Source: Mycobacterium sp.
Lineage (GTDB): Bacteria > Actinomycetota > Actinomycetes > Mycobacteriales > Mycobacteriaceae
NCBI RefSeq assembly: GCF_029961025.1
Contig: NZ_JASBVP010000001.1
Span: 62,001 to 126,000 of the forward strand
DNA: 64,000 nt
Reading direction: 5' to 3'
Shown here in pieces: positions 33,895 through 43,041 of this stretch. How positions within the stretch are numbered: the stretch's first letter is position 1; each line of letters starts with the position of its first letter. The notes beneath the pieces were generated by a model that was given only the letters and a program-made list of their open reading frames with translations, had not been told where the DNA came from and ran no database searches. The position numbers and the translations under genes were made by a program.

Positions 33895-34158
33895 TTAACC
33901 CGCGTCGAAGTAGGAGGTCTCCAACATGTCGTGCACGGCTTTGGCGTGCACTCGGAAGGACCGCCCAACCCGTACCGCCGGCAACTCCCCGCTGTGCACC
34001 AACCGGTAGACCGTCATCTTGGAGACCCTCATCAGCGCCGCCACCTCGGCCACGGTGAGGAATTGAGTCCTGGCCGGCTGGCCTTCGGAAGAACCGGTGT
34101 CTCGCGCGGGTTTACCGCCAGCCGAATCGCGTGCCGATGGCCCGTTCATTGACGTCAT
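33895..34158 (-). CDS. Helix-turn-helix (excisionase/BldC-like) DNA-binding protein, Rv0500A-like
   Basis: 87 residues. An unstructured 30-residue N terminus is followed by a MerR-like winged helix-turn-helix (FLTVAEVAALMRVSKMTVYRLVHSGELPAVRVGRSFRV), given here as a position range of about residues 33-68. This is the type called excisionase-domain in annotation and represented by BldC in Streptomyces. There is no sensor domain. Start ATG 34158 or 34149. Upstream of the Rv0500B-like gene in the same direction. Confidence 0.85.
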   Translation of the reverse strand: MTSMNGPSARDSAGGKPARDTGSSEGQPARTQFLTVAEVAALMRVSKMTVYRLVHSGELPAVRVGRSFRVHAKAVHDMLETSYFDAG

Positions 34159-34303
34159 CGCAACCCATTCCAGTCGGGCACGCTCATCCCAGCGACTTCC
34201 CCTTCGCTGGGATCAACGCGCGCGTACAACGAGGAGAATAGCGGGACTACTGGGGTTATTGCGACGGGTGGGGGATATTCAATGGAAATTTTGTAAATTA
34301 CTC

Positions 34304-35176
34304 TTATGTAATTCGTAGCTGTTCAGCGCGATTTTTTGCGGCCTGGACAGCGGCGTCGATCGCCGAGCGAAAGCCGGCACGTTCGAGTTCGCGAAGCGCG
34401 GCCACGGTGGTACCCGCCGGCGAGCTAACGGTCGCGCGCAGTTGAGCAGCGCTGGTGTCAACCTGCCCACTCGGCGGGGTGTCCCCGCTCGAGTGGCGCT
34501 CGTGCTCGATTCGCTCGGTCAACATCGCGGCCGATCCGGACAGGGTCCGCACCACCAGTTCGGTGGCCACCTGGCGACTCAGACCCACCCCGACAGCGGC
34601 GTCCACCAGGGCCTCGACCATCAGGAAGAAATACGCTGGACCCGACCCGGAGACCGCTGTCACCGCGTCCAGTTGCGCTTCGGCGACAACAAGCACCCCG
34701 CCGACCGCTTCGAACAGCGCCGAGACCTCTTTGAGCTGCTCAGGAGTGGCGAAACGGCCCTTCGCCAGGGCGCTAATCCCCGCGCCGACCAGTGCCGGCG
34801 CGTTGGGCATCGCCCGCACGACGGGGGTGCCGGCCGGCAACTTGGCTTCCAGGTAGGCGGTGGTGACACCGGCGGCAACGGTGACGAACACCCGCTCGTT
34901 TTCGGCGCGCGCAGCCGCTCGGGCGATCTCCCCGATCACCGACTCGATGTCGGCGGGCTTGACCGCCACGATGACGAACGCCGCGTTGGCCACCGCGTCG
35001 CTCACCGGGACCACCGTCACCGAGTAGGTCTGCGCCAGGTATCTGGCGCGATCAGCCAGCCGTTCGGCCACCATCAGGTCGTTGACCGGCCTTCCCGACC
35101 GCAGCAGCCCCGACAGCAAGGCCTCGCCCATGCTGCCGCCGCCGATGATCGCGATTCTGGCCATGCCGGACAGCAT
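34304..35176 (-). CDS. proC: Pyrroline-5-carboxylate reductase
   Basis: 290 residues. It reduces 1-pyrroline-5-carboxylate to proline with NAD(P)H. N-terminal Rossmann motif RIAIIGGGSMGEALLSGL, VIVAVKPADIESVI, RAMPNAPALVGAGISAL and the substrate motif VSGSGPAYFFLMVEALVDA are all present. The ATG at 35176 (MLSGMARIA) agrees with the M. tuberculosis N terminus as I recall. Its 5' end overlaps the elongated 3' end of the TIM-barrel gene by 103 bp. Followed after 145 bp by the excisionase-like gene. Confidence 0.94.
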   Translation of the reverse strand: MLSGMARIAIIGGGSMGEALLSGLLRSGRPVNDLMVAERLADRARYLAQTYSVTVVPVSDAVANAAFVIVAVKPADIESVIGEIARAAARAENERVFVTVAAGVTTAYLEAKLPAGTPVVRAMPNAPALVGAGISALAKGRFATPEQLKEVSALFEAVGGVLVVAEAQLDAVTAVSGSGPAYFFLMVEALVDAAVGVGLSRQVATELVVRTLSGSAAMLTERIEHERHSSGDTPPSGQVDTSAAQLRATVSSPAGTTVAALRELERAGFRSAIDAAVQAAKNRAEQLRIT

Positions 35177-36087
35177 GACAGACCGCTCCCGGGCGATCGC
35201 AAGCGCGGCGCAGCCGCGCGCAGCGGGTCGCCCGTCACCCCCACCGAGCGCATCAGATGCTTGCGGGCGAACTGCAAGGATTCGGCCAGCATGGCCTCAC
35301 GTTCCCGGGCCGAACGCGCCCCGGAGGTGCTCACCTCCAGGATGACGTGGCCGGTGAAGCTGCCGGCGGCCAGCATCTGGCACACCTCGACGGCGGGCTG
35401 GGTGCCTCGCCCCGGCACCAGGTGCTCGTCTACCGGCAACCCGCTGCCGTCACAGAGGTGCAGGTGCACCAGCCCGGAACCCATCCGTCGCGCCATCTCC
35501 AGCGCGTCAACTCCCGCGGTGGCGGTGTGTGACAAGTCCAGCGTGTAGTGCGCATGGTTGCCGTCGAGCGGATCGTAGGACGGCGTGAACGCCGAAATCG
35601 CCGGACCCGGCCCGCCGCCGCGCTTGCGCATCCGTTCCCGGGACTGGTCGGCCCGGAAAAACCGATCCGCCCGGAACGGGAACATGTTCTCCACGGCCAC
35701 CATCACCTCACTGGAGGCCTCCAGGGCGGCAACCTGCTCGCTGAATCCTTCGGCGTAGCGCCGTTGCCACCGAAACGGTGGATGGACCACAACCGTCTGG
35801 GCCCCGAGCTGTTCGGCCGCCCGCACACTGCGTTCCAGCTTGGGGATCGGGTTGGAGCCCCACACTCGCTGCGAGATCAGCAGGCACGGCGCATGCACCG
35901 ACAGCACCGGGACGAGGTAACGCTGCGACAGCGTCTCGACGGCGTCGATGTCCTGGCTGGCCGACTCGCCCCACACCATCAGCTCCACCCCGTCGTAACC
36001 GAGCCTGGCCGCATACTCGAAGGCGGCCTCGGCCCGCAGCGGATAGACCGATGCGGTGGACAGGCCGACGTTGATGGCAGGACGCAC
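35074..36087 (-). CDS. Xylose-isomerase-like TIM-barrel protein (Rv0498-like) with a read-through C terminus
   Basis: The first 280 residues form an AP-endonuclease-2/xylose isomerase TIM barrel: AARLGYDGVELMVW, LSVHAPCLLIS, VVHPPFRWQRRY, VAVENMFP, YTLDLSHTATAGVDALEMA, GLVHLHLCDGSG, GHVILEVSTSG. The metal-ligand histidines, glutamates and aspartates of the fold are visible. The domain ends at LMRSVGVTGD. The frame then runs through the dispersed 40-bp repeat (35193-35232) and 57 codons into proC. The usual length is about 280, so the native stop seems to have been replaced. Start GTG 36087. The tail is probably nonfunctional. Confidence 0.8.
   Translation of the reverse strand: MRPAINVGLSTASVYPLRAEAAFEYAARLGYDGVELMVWGESASQDIDAVETLSQRYLVPVLSVHAPCLLISQRVWGSNPIPKLERSVRAAEQLGAQTVVVHPPFRWQRRYAEGFSEQVAALEASSEVMVAVENMFPFRADRFFRADQSRERMRKRGGGPGPAISAFTPSYDPLDGNHAHYTLDLSHTATAGVDALEMARRMGSGLVHLHLCDGSGLPVDEHLVPGRGTQPAVEVCQMLAAGSFTGHVILEVSTSGARSAREREAMLAESLQFARKHLMRSVGVTGDPLRAAAPRLRSPGSGLSCCPAWPESRSSAAAAWARPCCRGCCGREGRSTT
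35193..35232. repeat. Dispersed 40-bp repeat core, inverted copy of the hemB-array core
   Basis: The reverse complement differs from the core in the hemB array at only two positions and shares the end GCGCTTGCGATCGC. It is a single copy here, at the junction between the TIM-barrel gene and proC, where it removes the expected stop of the former. Two loci about 11.5 kb apart make this a likely genome-wide interspersed element. Confidence 0.8.
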
Positions 36088-36103
36088 TACGCTCCTGGGG
36101 CGC

Positions 36104-37126
36104 CTAGGCCGATTGCAGCAGCGCCAACGGGCCGAGCGTGACCAGCGCCCCCACCGCAACCGCGATCAACGTGCTGACGATGTCCTCGGTTTTGCGCACC
36201 ACCCGTACCGCCACCACCAGGCCGAGGATGACGACAACCGAAAGCACCAGTGCCACAATGTTGTTCCAGCGCCAGAGCTGATCGAACGCGACGAACAACC
36301 CGGCCCCGAGCATCACCGCGAGGACCGACTGCAGCACAACCAGCCCGCCGTGCAGCAGCGTCTGGGTCCGGCTCGGCCACGCATCGCCGTTGTCATCGGG
36401 ACCGGTCGCATCCACCCCGACATCGACGTCGTCGAGGTCCGCACCGACCGCCGACTCAGCACCGTGCGGATCACCGGTCATGGCTTTACCGCCGACCAGC
36501 CGACCCGCCGGTGCATCCAGGTAGGAGCGCACGTAGGCCGAATCCTCGGTCGCCGGTTGCGCTTCGCGCACCTCGGTATCCATCACGTCGACCGGGATGT
36601 CGGCGTAATCCACCAACGGGTCGGGGCTCATCTCCTCGGCACCGGACTGCTGGGCCCCGTCACCGATGCGCTCGACCCCGGTAGCCCCCGCCCGCGGAAA
36701 CCGGCCAGACCGCGGGGGTTCGGCGGAACTCGGTGGCGGGGATTCGGGCCAACGCGGCTCGGGTTCGGACCAATACCCGGTCTGAGACCGCTCGGCAGGA
36801 ACCTCTTCGGCGACCGGATCGAGCGGCTCTTCGGATCCCGGAAGAGCGGACACCGGTTCGCCGTGCCGGACACCGCCGTTCGAGCGGCGGGAATGCGTGG
36901 CCTGATGGCTGCTCTTGGCGTGCGGATCGTCGTCACTGACGACGGGTATTTCGCCGGTCAGTTCGGCGACCGTCACCGCATCGGCGTTGCCTCGGCGGCG
37001 CCGGCGTCGACCGCTGATCGGCGGGGAGCCGATCATGTCGTTCTTGGCCAGCAATTCGGCCACCGATATCGGCCGAGTGTTCTGGTTCTGGGAATCGTTT
37101 TGGGAATCGAAGTGTGGTCCAGTCAT
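36104..37126 (-). CDS. Conserved membrane protein with long acidic N terminus (Rv0497-like)
   Basis: 340 residues. About 250 hydrophilic, acidic and proline-rich residues are predicted disordered. A conserved N-terminal block ISVAELLAKN and a repeat of it, VTVAELTGEIPV, look like short binding motifs; a basic run GRRRRRRG lies between them. Three membrane helices fill the C terminus (LHGGLVVLQSVLAVMLGAGL, IVALVLSVVVILGLVVAV, LIAVAVGALVTLGPLALL). ATG overlaps the stop of the Ppx-like gene (ATGA). Function unknown; the pairing is conserved in mycobacteria. Confidence 0.82.
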   Translation of the reverse strand: MTGPHFDSQNDSQNQNTRPISVAELLAKNDMIGSPPISGRRRRRRGNADAVTVAELTGEIPVVSDDDPHAKSSHQATHSRRSNGGVRHGEPVSALPGSEEPLDPVAEEVPAERSQTGYWSEPEPRWPESPPPSSAEPPRSGRFPRAGATGVERIGDGAQQSGAEEMSPDPLVDYADIPVDVMDTEVREAQPATEDSAYVRSYLDAPAGRLVGGKAMTGDPHGAESAVGADLDDVDVGVDATGPDDNGDAWPSRTQTLLHGGLVVLQSVLAVMLGAGLFVAFDQLWRWNNIVALVLSVVVILGLVVAVRVVRKTEDIVSTLIAVAVGALVTLGPLALLQSA

Positions 37127-38142
37127 CCTGTGTCGCCTCTCGATCGGTCGACCGCGATCCGATCAACGGGGTGGCCGCCGGGATCGCGCACGGAGGCCCC
37201 GACAAGCGCGGTGCCGTCGGCTTCGCTGTCGAGTTTGCGCAAAATCAGCCCTTCCCGCAGCGCCCACGGGCAAATGTCCACCGTTGCTATCGACAGCGCT
37301 CGCATGCTTGCCTCCGCCACCAACGCTCCCGCCACAATCTGCGGCGCCCGCTCGGCACTCACCCCTTCTAGCTCTGCACGGTCAGCCGTCGTCATCCTAG
37401 AGATAAACGCTATGAGCTGCCGCAAGCCGCTGGCGGTCAGTGTCCGCTTCGCCCGTGGACCGGCCGCGGACGGCGCCGCACCCGTCAGACGCGCCAGCGA
37501 ACGAAACGTCTTCGAGGTCGCCACCGCGAGGTCGGGGGTGCCGGCTTTCAGCACGCTCGCGCAGGCGTCGGCCAGCTCGGTGTCCAGCCAGTCACGCAGC
37601 ATCGCCACCCGGCGCCGACCGGGCGGGTCGTCGGGCAGCCATTCGCGGGTCAGCCGTCCGGCGCCCAGCGGCAGCGACAGCGCCACGTCGGGTTCCTCAT
37701 CGACACCGCTGGACAACTCCAGCGAGCCGCCGCCGATGTCGATGTTGACGATCCGCCCGGCACTCCACCCGTACCACCGGCGCACCGCGAGAAAGGTCAA
37801 CCGCGACTCGTCCACGCCGCGGAGCACTTGTAGGTCAACACCGGTCTCGGCGCGCACCCGCGCCAACACGGCCTCGGCGTTCTTGGCCTCGCGGACCGCC
37901 GAGGTGGCGAAGGCCATCAACTCCGCGCACCCCGAGCTGATGGCGATTTTGGCGAACTCGTCGATCGTCGAGATCATTTTGTCCGCACCACGGCGGGAGA
38001 TCTTGCCGGAGCCGTCGATGGCCTCGGCCAGCCGCAAGGTGGCCTTGGTCGAGCTCATCGGCATCGGATGCCCACCCCGGTGGGCGTCGACCACCAGCAG
38101 ATGGATGGTGTTGCTGCCCACGTCGAGCACGCCTAATCGCAC
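37123..38142 (-). CDS. Ppx/GppA phosphatase family protein (Rv0496-like)
   Basis: 339 residues. The ASKHA-fold phosphate-1 loop reads RLGVLDVGSNTIHLLVVD at the N terminus and phosphate-2 NIDIGGGSLELSSG in the middle; AFATSAVREAKN is the family's conserved central block. Family members hydrolyse polyphosphate or pppGpp; M. tuberculosis Rv0496 (PPX1) has been described as a short-chain exopolyphosphatase. It lacks the C-terminal HD domain of long Ppx proteins. ATG at 38142. Confidence 0.9.
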   Translation of the reverse strand: MRLGVLDVGSNTIHLLVVDAHRGGHPMPMSSTKATLRLAEAIDGSGKISRRGADKMISTIDEFAKIAISSGCAELMAFATSAVREAKNAEAVLARVRAETGVDLQVLRGVDESRLTFLAVRRWYGWSAGRIVNIDIGGGSLELSSGVDEEPDVALSLPLGAGRLTREWLPDDPPGRRRVAMLRDWLDTELADACASVLKAGTPDLAVATSKTFRSLARLTGAAPSAAGPRAKRTLTASGLRQLIAFISRMTTADRAELEGVSAERAPQIVAGALVAEASMRALSIATVDICPWALREGLILRKLDSEADGTALVGASVRDPGGHPVDRIAVDRSRGDTG

Positions 38143-38202
38143 GGAACACCAGCTTACGTGGCCCGGACCCGATCGCCGGAATCTCGTCTACGGTAGGGAC
38201 TT

Positions 38203-39024
38203 GTGGCGATACCGCAGCCGGGGCCTCGACAAGAGGCCCAAGAGGTGGAATTGGATTTCCCCCGGGAATGGGTAGAGTTCTACGACCCGGATAATCCCGA
38301 ACACCTGATCGCGGCCGACCTCACGTGGCTACTGTCGCGCTGGACGTGTGTGTTCGGTACCCCCGCCTGCCGGGGTACCGTGGCCGGCCGAGAGCATGAC
38401 GGCTGTTGTTCGCACGGTGCGTTTTTGTCCGACGACGACGACCGCGGCCGACTGGCGGACTCGGTGTCCAAACTGACCGACGACGACTGGCAGTACCGAG
38501 ACAAAGGATTGGGCCGCAAGGGCTATCTGGAACGCGACGAGCACGACGGCGAACAACAGTGGCGGACCCGAAAATACAAGGGGGCGTGTATCTTTCTGAA
38601 CCGGCCGGGGTTTAGGACCGGTCCGGGCTGCGCATTGCACATCGCGGCGCTTCGGCTCGGTGTGCACCCGCTGACCATGAAACCCGATGTCTGCTGGCAG
38701 TTGCCGATCCGGCGCAGTCAAGAATGGGTGACCCGCCCCGACGGCAGCGAGATCCTCAAAACCACCATCACCGAATACGACCGTCGCGGCTGGGGCGCGG
38801 GCGGTGCCGACCTGCACTGGTATTGCACCGGTGATCCGGCCGTGCACGTCGGCGCCCGGCAGGTGTGGGAGAGCCTGGCCGCAGAGCTCACTGAACTGAT
38901 AGGCGAGAAGGCCTACGCCGAACTGGCGGCAATGTGCAAGCGGCGCAGTGAATTAGGACTCATCGCCGTGCATCCGGCAACCCGGGCGGCGGGGTACCGT
39001 CGCCCGGGCGTCGGGTCGCGGTAA
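38203..39024 (+). CDS. Conserved hypothetical protein (Rv0495c-like), cysteine-rich
   Basis: 273 residues from a GTG. Cysteines occur in [25 protein letters not shown], in [11 protein letters not shown] and in [14 protein letters not shown], a spacing that could hold a metal or iron-sulfur centre. The protein appears soluble. It runs opposite to the Ppx-like gene, from a start 60 nt away, and converges on the GntR regulator. No precise family function known to me; strongly conserved in mycobacteria. Confidence 0.8.
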   Translation: MAIPQPGPRQEAQEVELDFPREWVEFYDPDNPEHLIAADLTWLLSRWTCVFGTPACRGTVAGREHDGCCSHGAFLSDDDDRGRLADSVSKLTDDDWQYRDKGLGRKGYLERDEHDGEQQWRTRKYKGACIFLNRPGFRTGPGCALHIAALRLGVHPLTMKPDVCWQLPIRRSQEWVTRPDGSEILKTTITEYDRRGWGAGGADLHWYCTGDPAVHVGARQVWESLAAELTELIGEKAYAELAAMCKRRSELGLIAVHPATRAAGYRRPGVGSR

Positions 39025-39029
39025 GCACC

Positions 39030-39770
39030 TCAATCAGCGCTTGCGTAGGCCTCGACCATCCGCAGCGCACTGGCACGCAGGTACGCCTCGACTGCTGCGC
39101 CGGCCGCCACGGCCTCGTGCGCCGCCACCGCATCGCTGATCGCCCGCAACTCGGCCACCACCGCGCGGGCATCACCGTAGGCCGCGGTGAGCGCGTGCTC
39201 CCTGCCGCCGAAGGCCTGCTCGACCCAGCGGTACAGCAACCCCAGCGCGCGATTGCGGGTGGCGTGAATGAGTACCCGAAAAAACGCGAGGTCGGCCGCC
39301 TGCCGGACCGCCGACGTGTCGGCGGCCTCGACGGCCTGCAACGCCTCCCGCAAGGCGTCGGTGTCACCTGGCGTGGCGCGTTCGGCGGCCAGCCGCCCGA
39401 CAAGCGGGCCCAAGGCCGTTCGGATTTCCAGCAGTTCGACCAGAAAGTCGGCGCCCAGTTTGCGCACCAGCGCCTCGATGACCTTGGGATGGGTAAGGTC
39501 CTGGGGATCGCGCACCACGGTGCCGCTGCCGTGGCGGGCCTCGATCAGGCCCATGTGCTGCAGCCGGGCCAGGCCCTGGCGCAGTGAGGTGCGGTTGACG
39601 CCGAGCTCTTCGGCCAGCTGCCGCTCGGGCGGCAGCGTCGAACCCGGCGGGAAAACGCCGTCGAGGATGGCGTCGGCGATCGACGCCGCGATCTGCTCAT
39701 CCAGGCGCCGGCGCTCGGGCGGACGAATCGGTCTTGACTGGCTCATTGGCTCAACCAATATAGTGGACAC
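39030..39770 (-). CDS. GntR/FadR-family regulator (Rv0494-like)
   Basis: 246 residues. The winged helix ([39 protein letters not shown], about residues 32-70) is followed by an all-helical FCD-type ligand domain with [23 protein letters not shown]. The FadR-like protein Rv0494 of M. tuberculosis is reported to respond to fatty acids. An ATG at 39746 (MSQSRP) competes with the start at 39770; the intergenic dyad at 39745-39759 would lie inside the gene with the longer form. Divergent from the Rv0493c-like gene, which it may control. Confidence 0.87.
   Translation of the reverse strand: MSTILVEPMSQSRPIRPPERRRLDEQIAASIADAILDGVFPPGSTLPPERQLAEELGVNRTSLRQGLARLQHMGLIEARHGSGTVVRDPQDLTHPKVIEALVRKLGADFLVELLEIRTALGPLVGRLAAERATPGDTDALREALQAVEAADTSAVRQAADLAFFRVLIHATRNRALGLLYRWVEQAFGGREHALTAAYGDARAVVAELRAISDAVAAHEAVAAGAAVEAYLRASALRMVEAYASAD
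39745..39759. promoter_or_regulatory. Perfect dyad at the GntR-regulator start, candidate autoregulatory operator
   Basis: ATTGG-CTCAA-CCAAT is a perfect inverted repeat with a 5-nt centre. It sits at the start of the regulator gene and 100 nt ahead of the oppositely oriented Rv0493c-like gene. GntR/FadR proteins bind short dyads of this kind over their own promoters. Placement over the competing start codons favours the downstream ATG (39746) as the true start. Confidence 0.5.
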
Positions 39771-39844
39771 GCGTCGTGGGCATCGTGTCGATCGGCAGGG
39801 CTACCCGGGACGTGTCAGTCGCCGCCGCAGCGCAGGGGGACCGA

Positions 39845-40813
39845 ATGGACGACAACGCCGAGGCGGCCGCGGCCCCCCGCTGGCGGGGCCAGCCCGGCCG
39901 CCTGGAGGTGTGGTATGCCACCCTCTCGGATCCGCTCACCCGCGCCGGCCTGTGGCTGCACTACGAAACCGTCGCACCGGCGTGCCCGCCGGCCGGAGCC
40001 GGGCGGAGCGCCTATGCGCACGGCTGGGTGACCTGGTTTCCGGTGGACGGCGCCCCGCGCACCGAGAGGTTCGGTCCCGTTCCGGCGCGGCCCGCGGCGG
40101 GCGCCGCCTGGTTCGACGCCGCCGGCGCACGGGCGGCACCCGGAGAGCTCACCGGGCGCGCCGGATCGATCGCATGGCGGCTGAGCTGGAAGGACACCGG
40201 TGCGCCGTTGTGGACCTTCCCACGGATCGCGTGGCAGCGCGAGCTGTTGCCGGGCGCTCAGGTGGTGATCGCCCCCACGGCCGATTTCACCGGATCCCTG
40301 AGCGTCGGTGACGCCACCCAGCGCGTCGTGGGCTGGCAGGGCGGCGTGGCCCACGTCTACGGGCGCGGGAACGCGAGGCGCTGGGGATGGATCCACGCCG
40401 ATCTCGGTGACGGTGACGTGCTCGAGGTCGTCACCGCGGTGCCGCACACTCCCGGGGTGTGCCGCCTGCCTCCGATCGCATTCACCCGCTTTCGTATCGG
40501 CGGAAAGGACTGGCCGGCACTGGGTTTGCCATCCACACGGCTGCGCACCACCCTCGGGTTGCGACACTGGCAGCTGGCGGGGCACATCGGCCGCCGCCGG
40601 GTGCTGATCCGTGTTGACCAGCCCGAAAGCCGTTGCGTCAGCTTGGCGTACACCGATCCCGACGGTGCCCGCGCGGTATGCACTAACACCGAACGGGCCG
40701 ATATCCACGTCGAGGTCGGCGACCGGCGCTGGTCGGTATGGGGCACCGGTCATGCCGAGGTCGGCCTGCGCGGCGCCGAAGCCCCCGCTGTCAACGAGAG
40801 GACCGTCTCATGA
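39845..40813 (+). CDS. Conserved hypothetical protein (Rv0493c-like)
   Basis: 322 residues from the ATG at 39845, which has AGGGGGACC upstream; the frame is also open to a GTG at 39776. Predicted soluble and rich in beta strands and tryptophan (WYATLSDPLTRAGLWLHYE, AWRLSWKDTGAPLWTFPR, RRWGWIHADLGDGDVLEVV). The pattern recalls lipocalin-like or AttH-type hydroxysqualene-dehydroxylase-like folds, but I cannot place it firmly. Its stop overlaps the next ATG (ATGA) in a three-gene coupled operon. Confidence 0.8.
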   Translation: MDDNAEAAAAPRWRGQPGRLEVWYATLSDPLTRAGLWLHYETVAPACPPAGAGRSAYAHGWVTWFPVDGAPRTERFGPVPARPAAGAAWFDAAGARAAPGELTGRAGSIAWRLSWKDTGAPLWTFPRIAWQRELLPGAQVVIAPTADFTGSLSVGDATQRVVGWQGGVAHVYGRGNARRWGWIHADLGDGDVLEVVTAVPHTPGVCRLPPIAFTRFRIGGKDWPALGLPSTRLRTTLGLRHWQLAGHIGRRRVLIRVDQPESRCVSLAYTDPDGARAVCTNTERADIHVEVGDRRWSVWGTGHAEVGLRGAEAPAVNERTVS

Positions 40814-41151
40814 GCTTCCTTTTCGACCCACCGCTGCTGATCGCCGCCGGCGTGCTGATCGAACGGGTGGTACCCGAGGAGAACCGCGACATCGCCGAGG
40901 CCGCTACCGTCGGGCTCTTCTTCGGCACGTCGTTCGGCCTGTACCAGAACGTGCCGGGACTCGGCGTGATGTGGCGTCCGTTCCGCGCCCAAAACGGCCG
41001 CGACTTCATGTGGAACAGTGGAATCTTTGCGCTGAATACCGCTCAGCTGGGCTGGCCCATGCATGCCGTTGCGGGCGCCATGTTCGCCAGCTACCCGTTT
41101 TTCATCATGCTCGGTCGCCGCCTCGGCCGGCGGCGCGCTCTTCGGCGATGA
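40810..41151 (+). CDS. Small conserved membrane-associated protein (Rv0492A-like)
   Basis: 113 residues with ATGA overlaps at both ends. It begins MSFLFDPPLLIAAGVLIERVV, has a hydrophobic middle (AATVGLFFGTSFGLYQNVPG) and a C-terminal helix (GAMFASYPFFIMLGRRLGRR) ending in arginines, so it is probably a small membrane protein. Function unknown. The overlap with the GMC oxidoreductase gene suggests that the two work together. Confidence 0.78.
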   Translation: MSFLFDPPLLIAAGVLIERVVPEENRDIAEAATVGLFFGTSFGLYQNVPGLGVMWRPFRAQNGRDFMWNSGIFALNTAQLGWPMHAVAGAMFASYPFFIMLGRRLGRRRALRR

Positions 41152-43019
41152 GTTCGCTTGCCCGGCGGGCCATCGCCTCGTTCGGTGCCGCGCTGCTGCC
41201 CCAGGAATGCGGTGGGCCGTCGCCGGCTCAGCTTGTCGAACGGGTGGACCGCTATGTCGCCCGACTGCCTGTGGGGACGCGAACGGCTGTGCGCTGGGGG
41301 CTGCTATCGGTCGTCGCCGCAAGCTATCTCACCACCGGAAGGTCGCTGTTACGGTTGGATCCCGATACCCGCATGAACGTGTTGCGCCGGCTAGCATCAC
41401 TCGGACCGGATGCCGCCGCCGCGATCGAGGGCTTGAAGGCTATCGTGCTTCTCGCCAACGGCGCCGATAGCTACGCTGCTGAACTGCTCGCCCGCGCAAC
41501 AGAACACGATGTCGCGCGCCCGGACGCTGCCCTGACCGTCATCTCGGCTGTAAATAGCCCGTCGGTGCTGAAGGCGGATGCGGTGGTCGTCGGCTCCGGC
41601 GCCGGGGGGGCGATGGCGGCCCGCACGCTGGCCCGCACGGGCCGGCTCACCGTCGTGGTCGAGGAGGGCCGGCGCTGGACGGTCGACGAGTTCCGTGCCG
41701 GCCACCCGATCGACCGCTACGCCGGGCTGTACCGCGGGGCCGGAGCCACTATTGCGCTCGGCAGGCCCGCGGTGGTGGTGCCGATCGGACGGGCGGTGGG
41801 CGGCACCACCGTCGTCAACTCCGGCACCTGCTATCGTCCTCCGTTGTCCGTCCAGCGACGCTGGCGCGACGAATTCGGCTTGACGCTCGCCGATCCCGAC
41901 CTGTTGGCGGGATACCTCGACGAGGTCGAGCACACGTTGCAGGTCGCCCCGGTGCCGCTGGAAATCATGGGCCGCAACGGTCGCCTGCTGCTCGACGGCG
42001 CCCGCGCGCTGGGCTGGCGCGCGGCGCCCATCCCCCGCAATGCCCCCGGGTGCGACGGGTGTTGTCAATGTGCGATCGGCTGTCCGCGCAACGCCAAATT
42101 CGGCGTGCATCTCAACGCGCTGCCGCAGGCTTGCGCAGCCGGTGCACGCATTATCAGTGATGCCCGCGCCGAGCGGATCTTGCTGCACGAAAACGCGCGT
42201 GCCCGCGGCGTGCGGGCACGCCGGCCTGACGGCACCGCGCTGGACATTCTCGCCGACACGATCGTGGTTGCGGCGGGCGCAACCGAAACATCAAACCTGT
42301 TGCGGCGCAGCGGTATTGGTAACCATCCACAGCTCGGCCGGAACCTTGCCCTGCATCCGGCCGTCGCGGTCGCCGGACGCTTCAACGAGGACGTTTTCGC
42401 CTGGCGCGGGGTGTTGCAGAGCGCGGCGGTCGACGAGTTGCACGCGTCCGAAGGCGTCTTGATCGAGGCGACCTCTACCCCGCCGGGCATGGGCTCGATA
42501 GTCTTCCCTGGCTACGGCAGCGAATTGCTCGCTTGGCTGCAGCGGGCACCTCAAGTCGCGACGCTGGGTGCCATGGTGGCCGACCGGGGCGTGGGCCGGG
42601 TGCTATCGGTGCGCGATGAGACGCTGCTGCGCTACCATATCGCCCCGGCAGACATCGCTAAGCTCATGGCCGCGATCGAGGCGATGGGCCGGCTGCTATT
42701 TGCCGCCGGTGCGGTTGAGGTGCTCACCGGTCTGTCGGCAGCGCCGACGGTGACGTCGCTGCCGGCCCTTTCGGACGTGCTGCGCCGAGCAAACCCGAAA
42801 AGCCTGCACCTGGCGGCTTTTCACCCTACGGGAACCGCAGCGGCCGGCGCCGATGAGCAGCGCTGCCCGGTCGATCAGCGCGGCCGGCTGCGCGGTGTGC
42901 AGGGGGTGTGGGTCGCCGACGCGTCAATCCTGCCGAGCTGTCCGGAAGTCAATCCCCAACTGTCGATCATGGCGCTGGCGCTGGCGGTCACCGACGAGCT
43001 GGTGGCGGCGCAGGCATGA
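41148..43019 (+). CDS. GMC-family FAD-dependent oxidoreductase (Rv0492c-like)
   Basis: 623 residues, close to the 629 recalled for M. tuberculosis. A 130-residue N-terminal helical domain precedes the FAD fold (DAVVVGSGAGGAMAARTLA). GMC signature-like RAVGGTTVVNSGTCYRPP and an iron-sulfur-like cysteine cluster GCDGCCQCAIGCPRNAKFG follow. The end has the conserved CPEVNPQLSIMALALAV. It resembles long-chain alcohol or steroid oxidases; the substrate is unknown. Start ATG overlaps the preceding stop (ATGA). The regulator next door is fatty-acid type, so a lipid substrate is plausible. Confidence 0.87.
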   Translation: MSSLARRAIASFGAALLPQECGGPSPAQLVERVDRYVARLPVGTRTAVRWGLLSVVAASYLTTGRSLLRLDPDTRMNVLRRLASLGPDAAAAIEGLKAIVLLANGADSYAAELLARATEHDVARPDAALTVISAVNSPSVLKADAVVVGSGAGGAMAARTLARTGRLTVVVEEGRRWTVDEFRAGHPIDRYAGLYRGAGATIALGRPAVVVPIGRAVGGTTVVNSGTCYRPPLSVQRRWRDEFGLTLADPDLLAGYLDEVEHTLQVAPVPLEIMGRNGRLLLDGARALGWRAAPIPRNAPGCDGCCQCAIGCPRNAKFGVHLNALPQACAAGARIISDARAERILLHENARARGVRARRPDGTALDILADTIVVAAGATETSNLLRRSGIGNHPQLGRNLALHPAVAVAGRFNEDVFAWRGVLQSAAVDELHASEGVLIEATSTPPGMGSIVFPGYGSELLAWLQRAPQVATLGAMVADRGVGRVLSVRDETLLRYHIAPADIAKLMAAIEAMGRLLFAAGAVEVLTGLSAAPTVTSLPALSDVLRRANPKSLHLAAFHPTGTAAAGADEQRCPVDQRGRLRGVQGVWVADASILPSCPEVNPQLSIMALALAVTDELVAAQA

Positions 43020-43041
43020 TAACGTGCCCGACAGCCACTGG

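Noticed and set aside
36056..38275. 739-codon plus-strand frame over the Rv0497/Rv0496-like genes
   Set aside because: Antisense to two recognisable coupled genes; composition is shadow-like.
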